NCBI RefSeq assembly: GCF_019805165.1
Contig: NZ_RWIJ01000035.1
Location: 1-56,285 of the forward strand
Reading direction: 5' to 3'
From: Azospirillum sp. 412522
GTDB taxonomy: Bacteria > Pseudomonadota > Alphaproteobacteria > Azospirillales > Azospirillaceae
DNA: 56,285 nucleotides
The notes beneath the pieces are model-generated. The model was given only the letters and a program-made list of their open reading frames with translations. It searched no databases and was not told the DNA's origin. Numbering within the stretch: the first letter of the stretch is position 1; each line of letters opens with the position of its first letter. Below are positions 17,348 through 25,719 of this stretch, in pieces. The position numbers and the translations under genes are program-made.

Positions 17348-18981
17348 CGGCAGAAGGGGAACGGCGCCACCTTGGGCATGTAGATCGGGATCCACTCGCA
17401 ATGGGTGACCGGATTCGGCAGCTTCCGGGTCTCGATGACCGGCCAGGCATGGGCCGCGACCACCACCAGCGCCACCCCGCCCAGGATCCAGCGCCGCGGC
17501 TTCTTGCCATCCAGCAGCCCCGGCATCCGCGCCAGAACCCAGGCCGCCGACAGGATCGCCAGCGGATCGGTGTAGGCGGCATAGGCGCGCTGGAAGCCGC
17601 GCAGCGAGAACAGCGCCTCCAGCCCCCAGGCGACCAGCAGCAGGAACAGCGCCTGCACCGCGGCCAGCCGTTCCCCCCGCCGCCACAGCGCCACCGCCCC
17701 GGCGATGGCGAACCACTCCACGACGATGGTCTGCGGGATGTTGTCGGGGTGCAGGACGATGGTGCGGATCGCCAGCGTCCGGCCGATGCCGGCCAGCAGC
17801 AGGCCCAGCGTCCCCTGCCCCACCACGTTGCCCTGCCCCTGCAGCTCCGCCCCATGCCGCCAGGAGGAGAAGACGAACATGTGCTCGACGAAGTTCGCCA
17901 CGGCGATGGCGTTCTGCTCGTTCCAGCGGATGTCGAGCGCCAGCAGCCCGACCGCCAGCCCCAGCAGCACCGCCGCCGCCCCGGCCACCGCGCGGGCCGC
18001 CGGCACCCGGTGCACCGCCGCATGGACCAGGACGCCGACCAGCACCCAGCCGGCGACGACGCTCTGATAGCCGCCGCCCGACAAACTCCCAACGGGGGTA
18101 TAGGGATAGACCGCCCGCCCCCAGCCGGCCAGCCCGGCCTGGATCAGCCCGAAGGCCGGCACCGCCGCCACCGCCGCCAGCAGCCCGACCACCGCCGCCA
18201 CGCCCCAGCCGCTGCCGGACGTGGTCTCCCGTTCCGCCCGCCGCCCGAACAGGATCGCCGCCACCGGCAGGCCCATCGCCAGGAACACCGCCTGCACCTT
18301 GGTCACCATGGCGAGACCGACCAGCAGCCCGCCCAGCGCCAACTGAAGGAGCGACGCGCCGCTACAGGGCCTGCCCTTCGCCGGTCGCACCGCCCGCAGG
18401 ACCAGCAGCAGCGCCAGCACGACGAAGCCGGCCGACAGCAGGTCGGTGCGCATCTGCCGCCCCTGCGCCGTCAGCCCGACGCCGAAGGCCAGCAGCACCC
18501 CGGCCAGCAGCGCCACCCGCCGGTCGCCCACCAGGCCGCGCAGCAGCGTGGCGTAGCTGACGGCGAAGGCGGCGGTCAGCAGGATCGACAGCGCCCGCCC
18601 GGCCTGGACCAGCGACTGCCACACCGCCTCCGTCGCGGCGACATCGCTGCCCGGCGGCAGAGCCGACAGGGTGGCGACCGGCAGCAGTCCGACCGCATGC
18701 AGCAGCCGGAACCAGACGTCGATCACCAGGAAATAGCCGTAGCCGGGATGGTCGAAATACTCCTGCGGCAGGCCGTCTCCGAACAGAAGGCCATGATAGG
18801 CCAGCACCAGATCCTGGTCGGCATGCACCCAATAGGGCAGCCTGAACCCGACCAGCAGCACCGACAGCGCCATCGCCGCAGCCAACCCCGCGCACAGCAG
18901 CCACCAGGGCGCCGCCGCGACGCGGTCGAGCAGGGAGGGGCGAGCGACGGAGGGTGCGGGGATCATGATTCGCATGCTCAC
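17344..18981 (-). CDS. Multi-pass membrane protein, GT-C (family 39-like) glycosyltransferase
   Basis: 545 residues with about eleven to thirteen hydrophobic helices. After the first helix comes GFRLPYWVHADQDLVLAYHGLLFGDGLPQEYFDHPGYGYF, a periplasmic loop with acidic residues and DHPGYGY as expected for the donor/metal site of GT-C fold mannosyl- or arabinosyl-transferases. The C-terminus ends in a periplasmic tail with a Cys. Convergent with and overlapping the GT9 gene. Probably transfers a lipid-linked sugar to surface polysaccharide; the specific role is inferred only from context and topology. Confidence 0.75.
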   Translation of the reverse strand: MSMRIMIPAPSVARPSLLDRVAAAPWWLLCAGLAAAMALSVLLVGFRLPYWVHADQDLVLAYHGLLFGDGLPQEYFDHPGYGYFLVIDVWFRLLHAVGLLPVATLSALPPGSDVAATEAVWQSLVQAGRALSILLTAAFAVSYATLLRGLVGDRRVALLAGVLLAFGVGLTAQGRQMRTDLLSAGFVVLALLLVLRAVRPAKGRPCSGASLLQLALGGLLVGLAMVTKVQAVFLAMGLPVAAILFGRRAERETTSGSGWGVAAVVGLLAAVAAVPAFGLIQAGLAGWGRAVYPYTPVGSLSGGGYQSVVAGWVLVGVLVHAAVHRVPAARAVAGAAAVLLGLAVGLLALDIRWNEQNAIAVANFVEHMFVFSSWRHGAELQGQGNVVGQGTLGLLLAGIGRTLAIRTIVLHPDNIPQTIVVEWFAIAGAVALWRRGERLAAVQALFLLLVAWGLEALFSLRGFQRAYAAYTDPLAILSAAWVLARMPGLLDGKKPRRWILGGVALVVVAAHAWPVIETRKLPNPVTHCEWIPIYMPKVAPFPFCR

Positions 18982-19208
18982 GGTTCAGGTCGGCGGGCGC
19001 CTTGTGGCACGGAATGCGCCGGTTGGGAACCGTCTCGCTTTCTCTTCGGGAACCTGTGCGATTCTAGGGTGTTGCCCTGGTGGAACGGCGGAGACGGGAG
19101 TCTTCGCCTCTTTCGTGGTGCCTCGCACGAGTGGCTTTGCAACGTTGGTGGGTCGCTGCCACAGAATACGGTATGGCAGATCCGCCGGGCAGACAAATGG
19201 GGAACTCG

Positions 19209-19706
19209 ATGGCCGATACCGACGATATCCAGGAGCGTATCCGACACCGCGCCCATGAGTTGTGGGAGAGCGAGGGCCGCCCTCACGGCCGCGACGCCGA
19301 CCATTGGACCCAGGCGGAAGCGGAGATCCGTGGCGCCGGTGCGCTGGAGCCGACCGGCAAGGTCGCCGGCTCGCGCAGGAGGACCGCCAACTCCAAGCCC
19401 ATCTCCAAGACCGCCGGCAAGAGCACCCGCGCCGCCGCCGAATCCCTGTCGGAGGTCGCAAGCGCCCCGGCGGAGAGCGCCAAGTCCGAAACCGCCAAGC
19501 CTGCGAAGGCCAAGCCTGCCGCACCCAAGGCAAAGGCCGACGCCGCGCCGGCGGAAGAGACCGCCTCCGCGAAAGCTCCTGCGAAAGCCGTCCCCAAGGC
19601 CGCAGCCGGAAAGACGGCCGCCAAGGCGACGCCAGCCAAATCCCCCGCCACCAAGCCCTCACGCGCCTCGAAGAAGGACGGTGGCAAGAGTGCCTCGGCC
19701 GGCTGA
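19209..19706 (+). CDS. DUF2934 protein with histone-H1-like Lys/Ala/Pro tail
   Basis: 165 residues. The first 40 (DDIQERIRHRAHELWESEGRPHGRDADHWTQAEAEI) match DUF2934, a short helical domain common in Rhodospirillales and rhizobia. The remaining 120 residues are a low-complexity tail rich in K, A, P, S and T (AKPAKAKPAAPKAKAD style), resembling histone H1 or AlgP/HU tails and suggesting nucleic acid binding. The frame stays open upstream to 19080, but the ATG at 19209 best fits the domain start. Confidence 0.85.
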   Translation: MADTDDIQERIRHRAHELWESEGRPHGRDADHWTQAEAEIRGAGALEPTGKVAGSRRRTANSKPISKTAGKSTRAAAESLSEVASAPAESAKSETAKPAKAKPAAPKAKADAAPAEETASAKAPAKAVPKAAAGKTAAKATPAKSPATKPSRASKKDGGKSASAG

Positions 19707-19787
19707 TCCCGGCCGTCACCGTCGGAACCCTGCGGCCCCGGAGCCGGTTGTCAGGTCGATCCTGCAATCTTCTCCGGAGGAACCGTC

Positions 19788-20132
19788 ATGGCAAACATGC
19801 CGTCGATGGACGACTGCATCCGCAACTGCACCGACTGCCACACGGTCTGCCTGGAAACCGTCGCACACTGCCTGAGCAAAGGCGGCGTTCATGCGGAGGC
19901 CGGGCATACCCGGCTGATGCTGGACTGCGTCGACATCTGCCGCACCAGCGCGGACTTCATGATCCGCGGCTCCCGCTTCCATCACCTGACCTGCGGCGCC
20001 TGCGCCGAGATCTGTGCGGCCTGCGCCGACCAATGCGACCGCATGGCCGACGACGCCATGATGAAGCGGTGCGCCGAAATGTGCCGCCGCTGCGCCGAAA
20101 GCTGCCGGGCGATGGCGAGCATGGCCGCCTGA
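19788..20132 (+). CDS. Four-helix-bundle copper-storage protein (Csp-like, cytosolic)
   Basis: 114 residues with 16 cysteines (10, 14, 17, 21, 28, 47, 51, 69, 72, 76, 79, 83, 95, 99, 102, 106) spaced i,i+3/i+4 along predicted helices, plus His and Met residues. This is the Csp/DUF326 pattern, where cysteines lining a four-helix bundle bind many Cu(I). No Tat or Sec signal, so it belongs to the cytosolic Csp3-type group. The ATG follows TCCGGAGGAA. It stands alone; a copper chaperone gene (copZ) lies 17 kb away under a copper-type promoter. Confidence 0.92.
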   Translation: MANMPSMDDCIRNCTDCHTVCLETVAHCLSKGGVHAEAGHTRLMLDCVDICRTSADFMIRGSRFHHLTCGACAEICAACADQCDRMADDAMMKRCAEMCRRCAESCRAMASMAA

Positions 20133-20141
20133 TCTGGCTGC

Positions 20142-21686
20142 CTACTCCATCACCGCGGCTTCCTCCGGTGCCGGAGCTCCCGCCTTCGGCCGCCGGAGGA
20201 GGAGGAGCATCGGGATGACCAGCAGGGCCACATACATCATCAGCTTGAAGTCGTCGATGTAGGCGATCATCGCCGCCTGCTGCGTGACCTGGGCGTTCAG
20301 CATCGCCAGCGCCTCCGGCGTGGCGGTGACCTGCTCCGTCATCGCCTGGGAAAAGGGCGTCAGGTGCGCCGCCAGGCTGGCGTGGTTGACCTGGGTGTTC
20401 TGCGACAGCAGGGTCATCACCACCGAAATGCCGACGCTGCTGCCCAGGTTGCGGACCAGGCTGAACAGGCTGGCAGCGTCGGTGCGCAGCCGCGGCTCCA
20501 GCGTGGCGAAGGCGATGGTGCTGAGCGGCACGAACACCAGCCCCAGCCCCAGCCCCTGGACCACCCCGCTGACGATGATCGGCTCGCGGTCCATCACGAT
20601 GGTGAAGCCGGTCATGTACCACAGCGACCAGCTGGTCAGCAGCACGCCGGCCAGGATCAGCAGCCGCGCGTCCACCCTGCGCACCAGCCGCCCCACCATC
20701 AGCATCGAGATCATCGTGCCGACGCCGCGCGGCGCCAGCACCAGCCCGGTCGTGACCGTCGGGTAACCCAGCAGGTTCTGCAGCATCGGCGGCAGCAGCG
20801 CCATGGTCGCCAGCAGGATCACGCCGATCACGAAGATCAGGATCAGCCCGGTGACGAAGTTGCGGTCGCGCAGCAATGCCGGGTCGATGAAGGGTTCGGT
20901 CTTCGTGTTGCCGTGGGCGGTGGCGATGTGGATGGCGAAGACCCAGAAGGCGCAGGCGGCCAGCGCCGTCTCGATCCAGATCTCGGTCGCGCCGAACCAG
21001 TCCAGCTGCTCGCCGCGGTCCAGCAGCATCTGGAAAGCGCCAACCGCCAGCCCCAGCATGGCGAAGCCGAAGAAATCGAAGCTGCGTATCCGCCCCTTGG
21101 TCTCGTGCAGGAAGACCGCCATGCCTGCGAAGGCCAGCAGGCCGACCGGCAAATTGATGTAGAAGACCCAGCGCCAGCTGAAGCTATCAGTGAGCCAGCC
21201 ACCCAGCGTCGGTCCGGCGATGGGACCGACCATGATGCCGGCGCCCCACAGCGCCATCGCCTGCCCGTGCCGCTCCTTCGGGTTGATATCCAGCAGCACC
21301 GACTGCGACAAGGGCACCAAAGCCGCGCCGAAGATTCCCTGCACCAGCCGGAAGGCCACCATCTGGGTCAGGCTGCCGGCCAGTCCGCACAGCACGGAGG
21401 CCGCGGTGAAGCCCGCCACCGCGATCAGGAACAGCCGCTTGCGCCCGAACCGGTCGGCCATCCAGCCGGTGGCCGGCGTCGCGATGGCCGCCGCGACGAT
21501 GTAGGAGGTCAGCACCCAGGTGATGGTGTCCTGCGCCGCCCCCAGGCTGCCCTGCATGCTGGGCAGGGCGACGTTGGCGATGGTGGTGTCCAGCACCTGC
21601 ATGATGGTGGCCAGCATGATCGACACGGTGATCATGCCGCGATGCTTCACCTCATGCGGGGCGGCGGCGGATTGGAGGACGGCCAT
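20142..21686 (-). CDS. DHA2-family drug efflux MFS permease (EmrB-like)
   Basis: 514 residues with about 14 hydrophobic helices. LDTTIANVALPSMQGSLGA near the N-terminus is the DHA2 motif D1, and GWMADRFGRKRLF is motif A. LDINPKERHGQAMALWGAGIMVGPIAGPTLGGWL is motif C and its flank, typical of EmrB/QacA. A proton-driven exporter working with the EmrA-type adaptor encoded just upstream on the same strand. Confidence 0.95.
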   Translation of the reverse strand: MAVLQSAAAPHEVKHRGMITVSIMLATIMQVLDTTIANVALPSMQGSLGAAQDTITWVLTSYIVAAAIATPATGWMADRFGRKRLFLIAVAGFTAASVLCGLAGSLTQMVAFRLVQGIFGAALVPLSQSVLLDINPKERHGQAMALWGAGIMVGPIAGPTLGGWLTDSFSWRWVFYINLPVGLLAFAGMAVFLHETKGRIRSFDFFGFAMLGLAVGAFQMLLDRGEQLDWFGATEIWIETALAACAFWVFAIHIATAHGNTKTEPFIDPALLRDRNFVTGLILIFVIGVILLATMALLPPMLQNLLGYPTVTTGLVLAPRGVGTMISMLMVGRLVRRVDARLLILAGVLLTSWSLWYMTGFTIVMDREPIIVSGVVQGLGLGLVFVPLSTIAFATLEPRLRTDAASLFSLVRNLGSSVGISVVMTLLSQNTQVNHASLAAHLTPFSQAMTEQVTATPEALAMLNAQVTQQAAMIAYIDDFKLMMYVALLVIPMLLLLRRPKAGAPAPEEAAVME

Positions 21687-21720
21687 GGGGTGCCTGCGCG
21701 TGATATGATGCGTGATTGCC

Positions 21721-22845
21721 TTACCGGATCGCCGCGACCGCGTTGCCGATGGCGCCCGGCAGCGGCCGGCTGTAATGGGTGTCGACCTCCACCTCGGCGC
21801 TCAGGCCGGTGCGCAGCGGCACGGAGTCGCCGTCGGTCCGGTCGATGCGGAGACGGACCGGCACCCGCTGCACCACCTTCACCCAGTTGCCGGTGGCGTT
21901 CTGGGCGGGCAGGACCGAGAATTCCGATCCTGTGCCGGCACCGATGCTCTCGACATGGGCGGTCAGGGTGCGGCCGGAATAGGCGTCCAGCACCACCGTC
22001 GCGGTCTGGCCGACCGCCATGTGGGTCAGGTCGGTTTCCTTGAAGTTGGCCTCGACCCAGCTCGACCCGCTCATCACCAGGCTGACCGCCGACAGACCGA
22101 CCGAGGCGTATTGCCCGACCAGAAGCCGGTCGGTCTGGCTGACCACGCCGTCGGCCGGCGCGGTAATCACCGTGTGGTCCAGATCGCGCTGCGCGGAGGC
22201 CTTCTTCGCCAGCGCCTCCAGCACCGTCGGGTGACGGTCGGTCGGGATGTCGGGATCGCCGCCCAGCGCGGCGCGGGCGCTGATCACCGCCTGTTTCTCG
22301 GTGTTCAGATCCTGCTGAGCCGCCATCAGGTCGTGGCGGACGGAATCGTAGGTCGCGCGCGCGGCGACGCCGGTCTTCAGCAGATCCTGCTGGCGCTGGA
22401 ACTCGCGCTGTTCGAAGGAGACCTTCTCTTCCGCCGCGGCCTGCTTGGCCTGGGCCTCGCCCAGGTCGGCACGCAGCTGCTCCACCTTCAGCCGGGCCGA
22501 GGCGAGCGCCGCATCGGCCTGCTGCAAAGCCAGCCGATAAGGCTCGTCGTCGATGCGGAACAGCAGGTCGCCGCGATGGACCGGCTGGTTCTCATGCACC
22601 GCCACCTCGACGATGCGGCCGGAGATGTCCGGGCTGATCGTCACCTTGTCCTGCTGGACATAGGCGTTGTCGGTCGAGACATAGCGCCCACCCACGACAT
22701 ATTCATAGCCACCGCCGACCGCCGCCAGCAGCGGCAGGGCGGCCATCAGCAGCCAGCGGCGCCAGCGTGTCCGGCGGACGGGCTTGGCAGCCGGACTCTG
22801 AGCATCTGGGCGGGTATCGGTATCGCGGTCGGTCACGGCGGTCAT
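21721..22845 (-). CDS. EmrA-like membrane fusion protein (HlyD family)
   Basis: 374 residues with one N-terminal membrane helix (about 29-48). YVSTDNAYVQQDKVTISPDISGRIVEVAVHENQPVHRGDLLFRID is the EmrA lipoyl half-motif, followed by a coiled-coil hairpin to about 200. The second lipoyl half is ITAPADGVVSQTDRLLVGQYASVG, then a beta-barrel. It lies between marR and emrB in one operon and should bridge EmrB to an outer-membrane channel encoded elsewhere. Confidence 0.95.
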   Translation of the reverse strand: MTAVTDRDTDTRPDAQSPAAKPVRRTRWRRWLLMAALPLLAAVGGGYEYVVGGRYVSTDNAYVQQDKVTISPDISGRIVEVAVHENQPVHRGDLLFRIDDEPYRLALQQADAALASARLKVEQLRADLGEAQAKQAAAEEKVSFEQREFQRQQDLLKTGVAARATYDSVRHDLMAAQQDLNTEKQAVISARAALGGDPDIPTDRHPTVLEALAKKASAQRDLDHTVITAPADGVVSQTDRLLVGQYASVGLSAVSLVMSGSSWVEANFKETDLTHMAVGQTATVVLDAYSGRTLTAHVESIGAGTGSEFSVLPAQNATGNWVKVVQRVPVRLRIDRTDGDSVPLRTGLSAEVEVDTHYSRPLPGAIGNAVAAIR

Positions 22846-22878
22846 GGCGGTCGGGTCCCAAAGGGAAAACGGAGTGGG

Positions 22879-23358
22879 TCAGGCTTTGGCTGCCATCTTC
22901 TTGGCACCGATCCTCGCGGTGGTGATTTTCTCGGGCGAATCGGTCCGACGGTCGGACAGGTTGGCGCGCATGTGGGCCAGCATCTCGACCAGTCGGGCTT
23001 CGGCGTCGGGTGGCAGGCCGACCAACGCCTCCGCATAGATCCCGGCCGCGAGCACCCGGCCTTGCTCCAGCACCGCATGCGCTTTCGGCGTCAGGTGCGG
23101 CAGCCGGGCGCGGCGGTCGGTCGGATCGGCATGACGCTCGATCCAGCCCCCCTCCTCCATCCGGTCGATCTGCCGGCAGAGCGTGATCGGCTCGATCTCC
23201 AGCAGGTCGGCCAGCGCCGCCTGCTTGATCCCCTCGTTCCTTGCCAGCGTGGCGATCACCGACCATTGCGCGCGCGTCAGGCCGAGATGACGGGCACGCT
23301 GGTCGAAACGGACGCGTATCATGCGCGCCGTGTCGGCCAGGACGACGCCCAAGCTCAT
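22879..23358 (-). CDS. MarR-family transcriptional regulator
   Basis: 159 residues from the ATG at 23358 (MSLGVVLADTARMIRVRFD). An in-frame ATG at 23406 is possible, but the likely promoter at 23407-23434 would put the transcript start downstream of it. The winged helix is visible: LTRAQWSVIATLARNEGIKQAALADLLEIEPITLCRQIDRMEEGGWIERHADPTDRRARLPHLTPKA, with the DxRxR wing. It should repress itself and emrAB, probably relieved by a lipophilic ligand. Confidence 0.93.
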   Translation of the reverse strand: MSLGVVLADTARMIRVRFDQRARHLGLTRAQWSVIATLARNEGIKQAALADLLEIEPITLCRQIDRMEEGGWIERHADPTDRRARLPHLTPKAHAVLEQGRVLAAGIYAEALVGLPPDAEARLVEMLAHMRANLSDRRTDSPEKITTARIGAKKMAAKA

Positions 23359-23406
23359 GGAATGGGGAGGCGCGGAGCGGGTATCGGCTGTGGAGGGCAT
23401 CGGCAT

Positions 23407-23453
23407 ATCATAAGCTTGCTTATCAGTTCTTCAAAACTAATGAGCCTGCTTAT
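23407..23453 (-). promoter_or_regulatory. marR-emrAB promoter with two MarR-type operators
   Basis: On the minus strand a -35 TTGAAG (23429-23434), a 16-base spacer and a -10 TATGAT (23407-23412) form a good sigma-70 promoter. A perfect palindrome ATAAGC-TT-GCTTAT (23410-23423) covers the -10 and part of the spacer. A near copy, ATGAGCCTGCTTAT (23440-23453), lies exactly 30 bases further upstream, on the same helix face. This is the expected layout for autorepression by the adjacent MarR protein. Confidence 0.75.
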
Positions 23454-23624
23454 CATCGGCAATCCTCGCGGCGTGCATGGCAGGGAAACGCTCCTGTCGC
23501 GTCTCCGACATCCTCGTCAGGATCGCGCCTCTGGCGCGCGCGACAGGAGATTGCTAAGGTGCCCACCCGTTTCGTTCCATTCCTTTCGCCAACTCGCCCA
23601 AATCGACCAGCTGAGGACCGATCC

Positions 23625-25490
23625 ATGCCGCACTACCGTTCCCGCACCTCCACCCACGGCCGCAACATGGCGGGCGCGCGCGGCCTGTGGCGGGCGACCG
23701 GTATGAAGGACGGCGATTTCGGCAAGCCGATCATCGCCATCGCCAACTCCTTCACCCAGTTCGTTCCCGGCCACGTCCATCTGAAGGATTTGGGCCAGCT
23801 GGTGGCGCGCGAGATCGAGAAGGCCGGCGGCGTGGCGAAGGAGTTCAACACCATCGCCGTGGACGACGGCATCGCCATGGGCCATGGCGGCATGCTGTAC
23901 AGCCTGCCTTCGCGCGAGCTGATCGCCGACGCGGTGGAGTACATGGCGAACGCACATTGCGCCGACGCGCTGGTCTGCATCTCCAACTGCGACAAGATCA
24001 CACCCGGCATGCTGATGGCCGCGATGCGCCTGAACATTCCGGCGGTCTTCGTCTCCGGCGGCCCGATGGAGGCCGGCAAGGTCAAGTGGCGCGGCAAGAT
24101 CAAGTCGGTCGACCTGATCGACGCGATGGTCGCCGCGGCCGACCCGACCGTCACCGACGAGGAAGCGGCGGAGATGGAACGCGGGTCCTGCCCGACCTGC
24201 GGCTCCTGCTCCGGCATGTTCACCGCCAACTCGATGAACTGCCTGACCGAGGCACTCGGCCTGTCGCTGCCCGGCAACGGCACCATCCTGGCGACCCACG
24301 CCGACCGCAAGGAGCTCTTCCTCGCCGCCGGCCGGATGGCGGTCGATCTCTGCCGCCGCTGGTACCAGGAGGAGGACGCCACCGCCCTGCCGCGCGGCAT
24401 CGCCACCAAGGAAGCATTCGAGAACGCGATGACGCTCGACATCGCCATGGGCGGTTCGACCAACACCGTCCTGCACATCCTGGCGGCGGCGCAGGAGGGC
24501 GGCATCGATTTCACCATGGAAGACATCGACCGGCTGTCGCGCCGCGTCCCCAACGTCTGCAAGGTCGCTCCCGCCGTGGCCGACGTCCACATCGAGGACG
24601 TCCACCGCGCCGGCGGCATCTTCGGCATCCTTGGCGAGCTGGACCGCGCCGGCCTGCTGAACCGCGAAACCCCCACCGTCCATGCTCCCACGCTGGGCGA
24701 GGCGCTGGACCGCTGGGACGTGATGCGCACCCAGGACCAGTCCGTCCACACCCTGTACCGCGCCGCACCCGGCGGCATCCCGACCGTCGTGCCCTTCAGC
24801 CAGGAGCGCCGCTGGCCGGAACTGGACCTCGACCGCGAGAAGGGTGTGATCCGCAAGGCCGAGAATGCCTTCAGCCAGGACGGCGGCCTCGCCGTGCTGT
24901 ACGGCAACATCGCCGAGAACGGCTGCATCGTGAAGACGGCGGGCGTCGACGCCTCCAACCTCGTCTTCGCCGGCCCGGCCCGCGTCTTCGAAAGCCAGGA
25001 CGATGCCGTCGCCGGCATCCTGGGTGACGTGGTCAAGGCGGGTGAAGTGGTGGTCATCCGCTACGAGGGCCCGCGCGGCGGCCCCGGCATGCAGGAAATG
25101 CTGTATCCGACCAGCTACCTGAAGTCGAAGGGACTGGGCAAGGCCTGCGCGCTGGTCACCGACGGCCGCTTCTCCGGCGGCACGTCGGGCCTGTCGATCG
25201 GACACGTGTCGCCGGAAGCGGCACAGGGCGGTGCCATCGGCCTCGTGCAGGACGGCGACCGCATCGAGATCGACATCCCCAACCGCATCATCCGCCTCGC
25301 CATCGACGATCAGGAGATGCAGCGTCGCCGCGACGCGATGAACGCCAAGGGCATGGACGCCTGGAAGCCGGGCAGCCGCGACCGTATCGTCTCCCCGGCG
25401 CTGCGCGCCTATGCCGCTTTGACCACCAGCGCCGACCGCGGCGCCGTGCGCGACGTGTCCCAGGTGGAGAACATCGCCATCCGCCGTTGA
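23625..25490 (+). CDS. ilvD: Dihydroxy-acid dehydratase
   Basis: 621 residues, the IlvD length. The start MPHYRSRTSTHGRNMAGARGLWRATGMKDGDFGKPIIAIANSFTQ matches the family. Iron-sulfur cysteines are in CISNCDKITPGM and SCPTCGSCSGMFTANSMNC. Catalytic and Mg-binding segments include DGRFSGGTSGLSIGHVSPEAA. It dehydrates dihydroxyvalerate and dihydroxy-methylvalerate in valine and isoleucine synthesis. A single gene with its own terminator; a core biosynthetic gene on a replicon with a plasmid-type origin. Confidence 0.97.
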   Translation: MPHYRSRTSTHGRNMAGARGLWRATGMKDGDFGKPIIAIANSFTQFVPGHVHLKDLGQLVAREIEKAGGVAKEFNTIAVDDGIAMGHGGMLYSLPSRELIADAVEYMANAHCADALVCISNCDKITPGMLMAAMRLNIPAVFVSGGPMEAGKVKWRGKIKSVDLIDAMVAAADPTVTDEEAAEMERGSCPTCGSCSGMFTANSMNCLTEALGLSLPGNGTILATHADRKELFLAAGRMAVDLCRRWYQEEDATALPRGIATKEAFENAMTLDIAMGGSTNTVLHILAAAQEGGIDFTMEDIDRLSRRVPNVCKVAPAVADVHIEDVHRAGGIFGILGELDRAGLLNRETPTVHAPTLGEALDRWDVMRTQDQSVHTLYRAAPGGIPTVVPFSQERRWPELDLDREKGVIRKAENAFSQDGGLAVLYGNIAENGCIVKTAGVDASNLVFAGPARVFESQDDAVAGILGDVVKAGEVVVIRYEGPRGGPGMQEMLYPTSYLKSKGLGKACALVTDGRFSGGTSGLSIGHVSPEAAQGGAIGLVQDGDRIEIDIPNRIIRLAIDDQEMQRRRDAMNAKGMDAWKPGSRDRIVSPALRAYAALTTSADRGAVRDVSQVENIAIRR

Positions 25491-25555
25491 AGCCGTTCAG
25501 CGCCAATCACGGCCACGTCAGGCACAACAGACATTCATCACAAGTAACAATCAAG

Positions 25556-25585
25556 GCGCCGCGCAAGTCGCGGCGCTTTCTTTTT
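25556..25585 (+). terminator. Rho-independent terminator after ilvD
   Basis: Perfect 8-bp stem GCGCCGCG/CGCGGCGC with a 5-base loop, followed by TTTCTTTTT. Located 66 bases after the ilvD stop; the clearest intrinsic terminator in the window. Confidence 0.9.
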
Positions 25586-25719
25586 GCCTCCAGTTACATA
25601 CGCAGATATGTTGGTTTTCGCCTGTGCGAAAATCTTTGGGTCTCGCATCGCTCAGATGTTCGCAAAATTCGAAATGCATGCTCTAATATGTCAACGCGAA
25701 TTCCGCGAGGGGGGCGGAC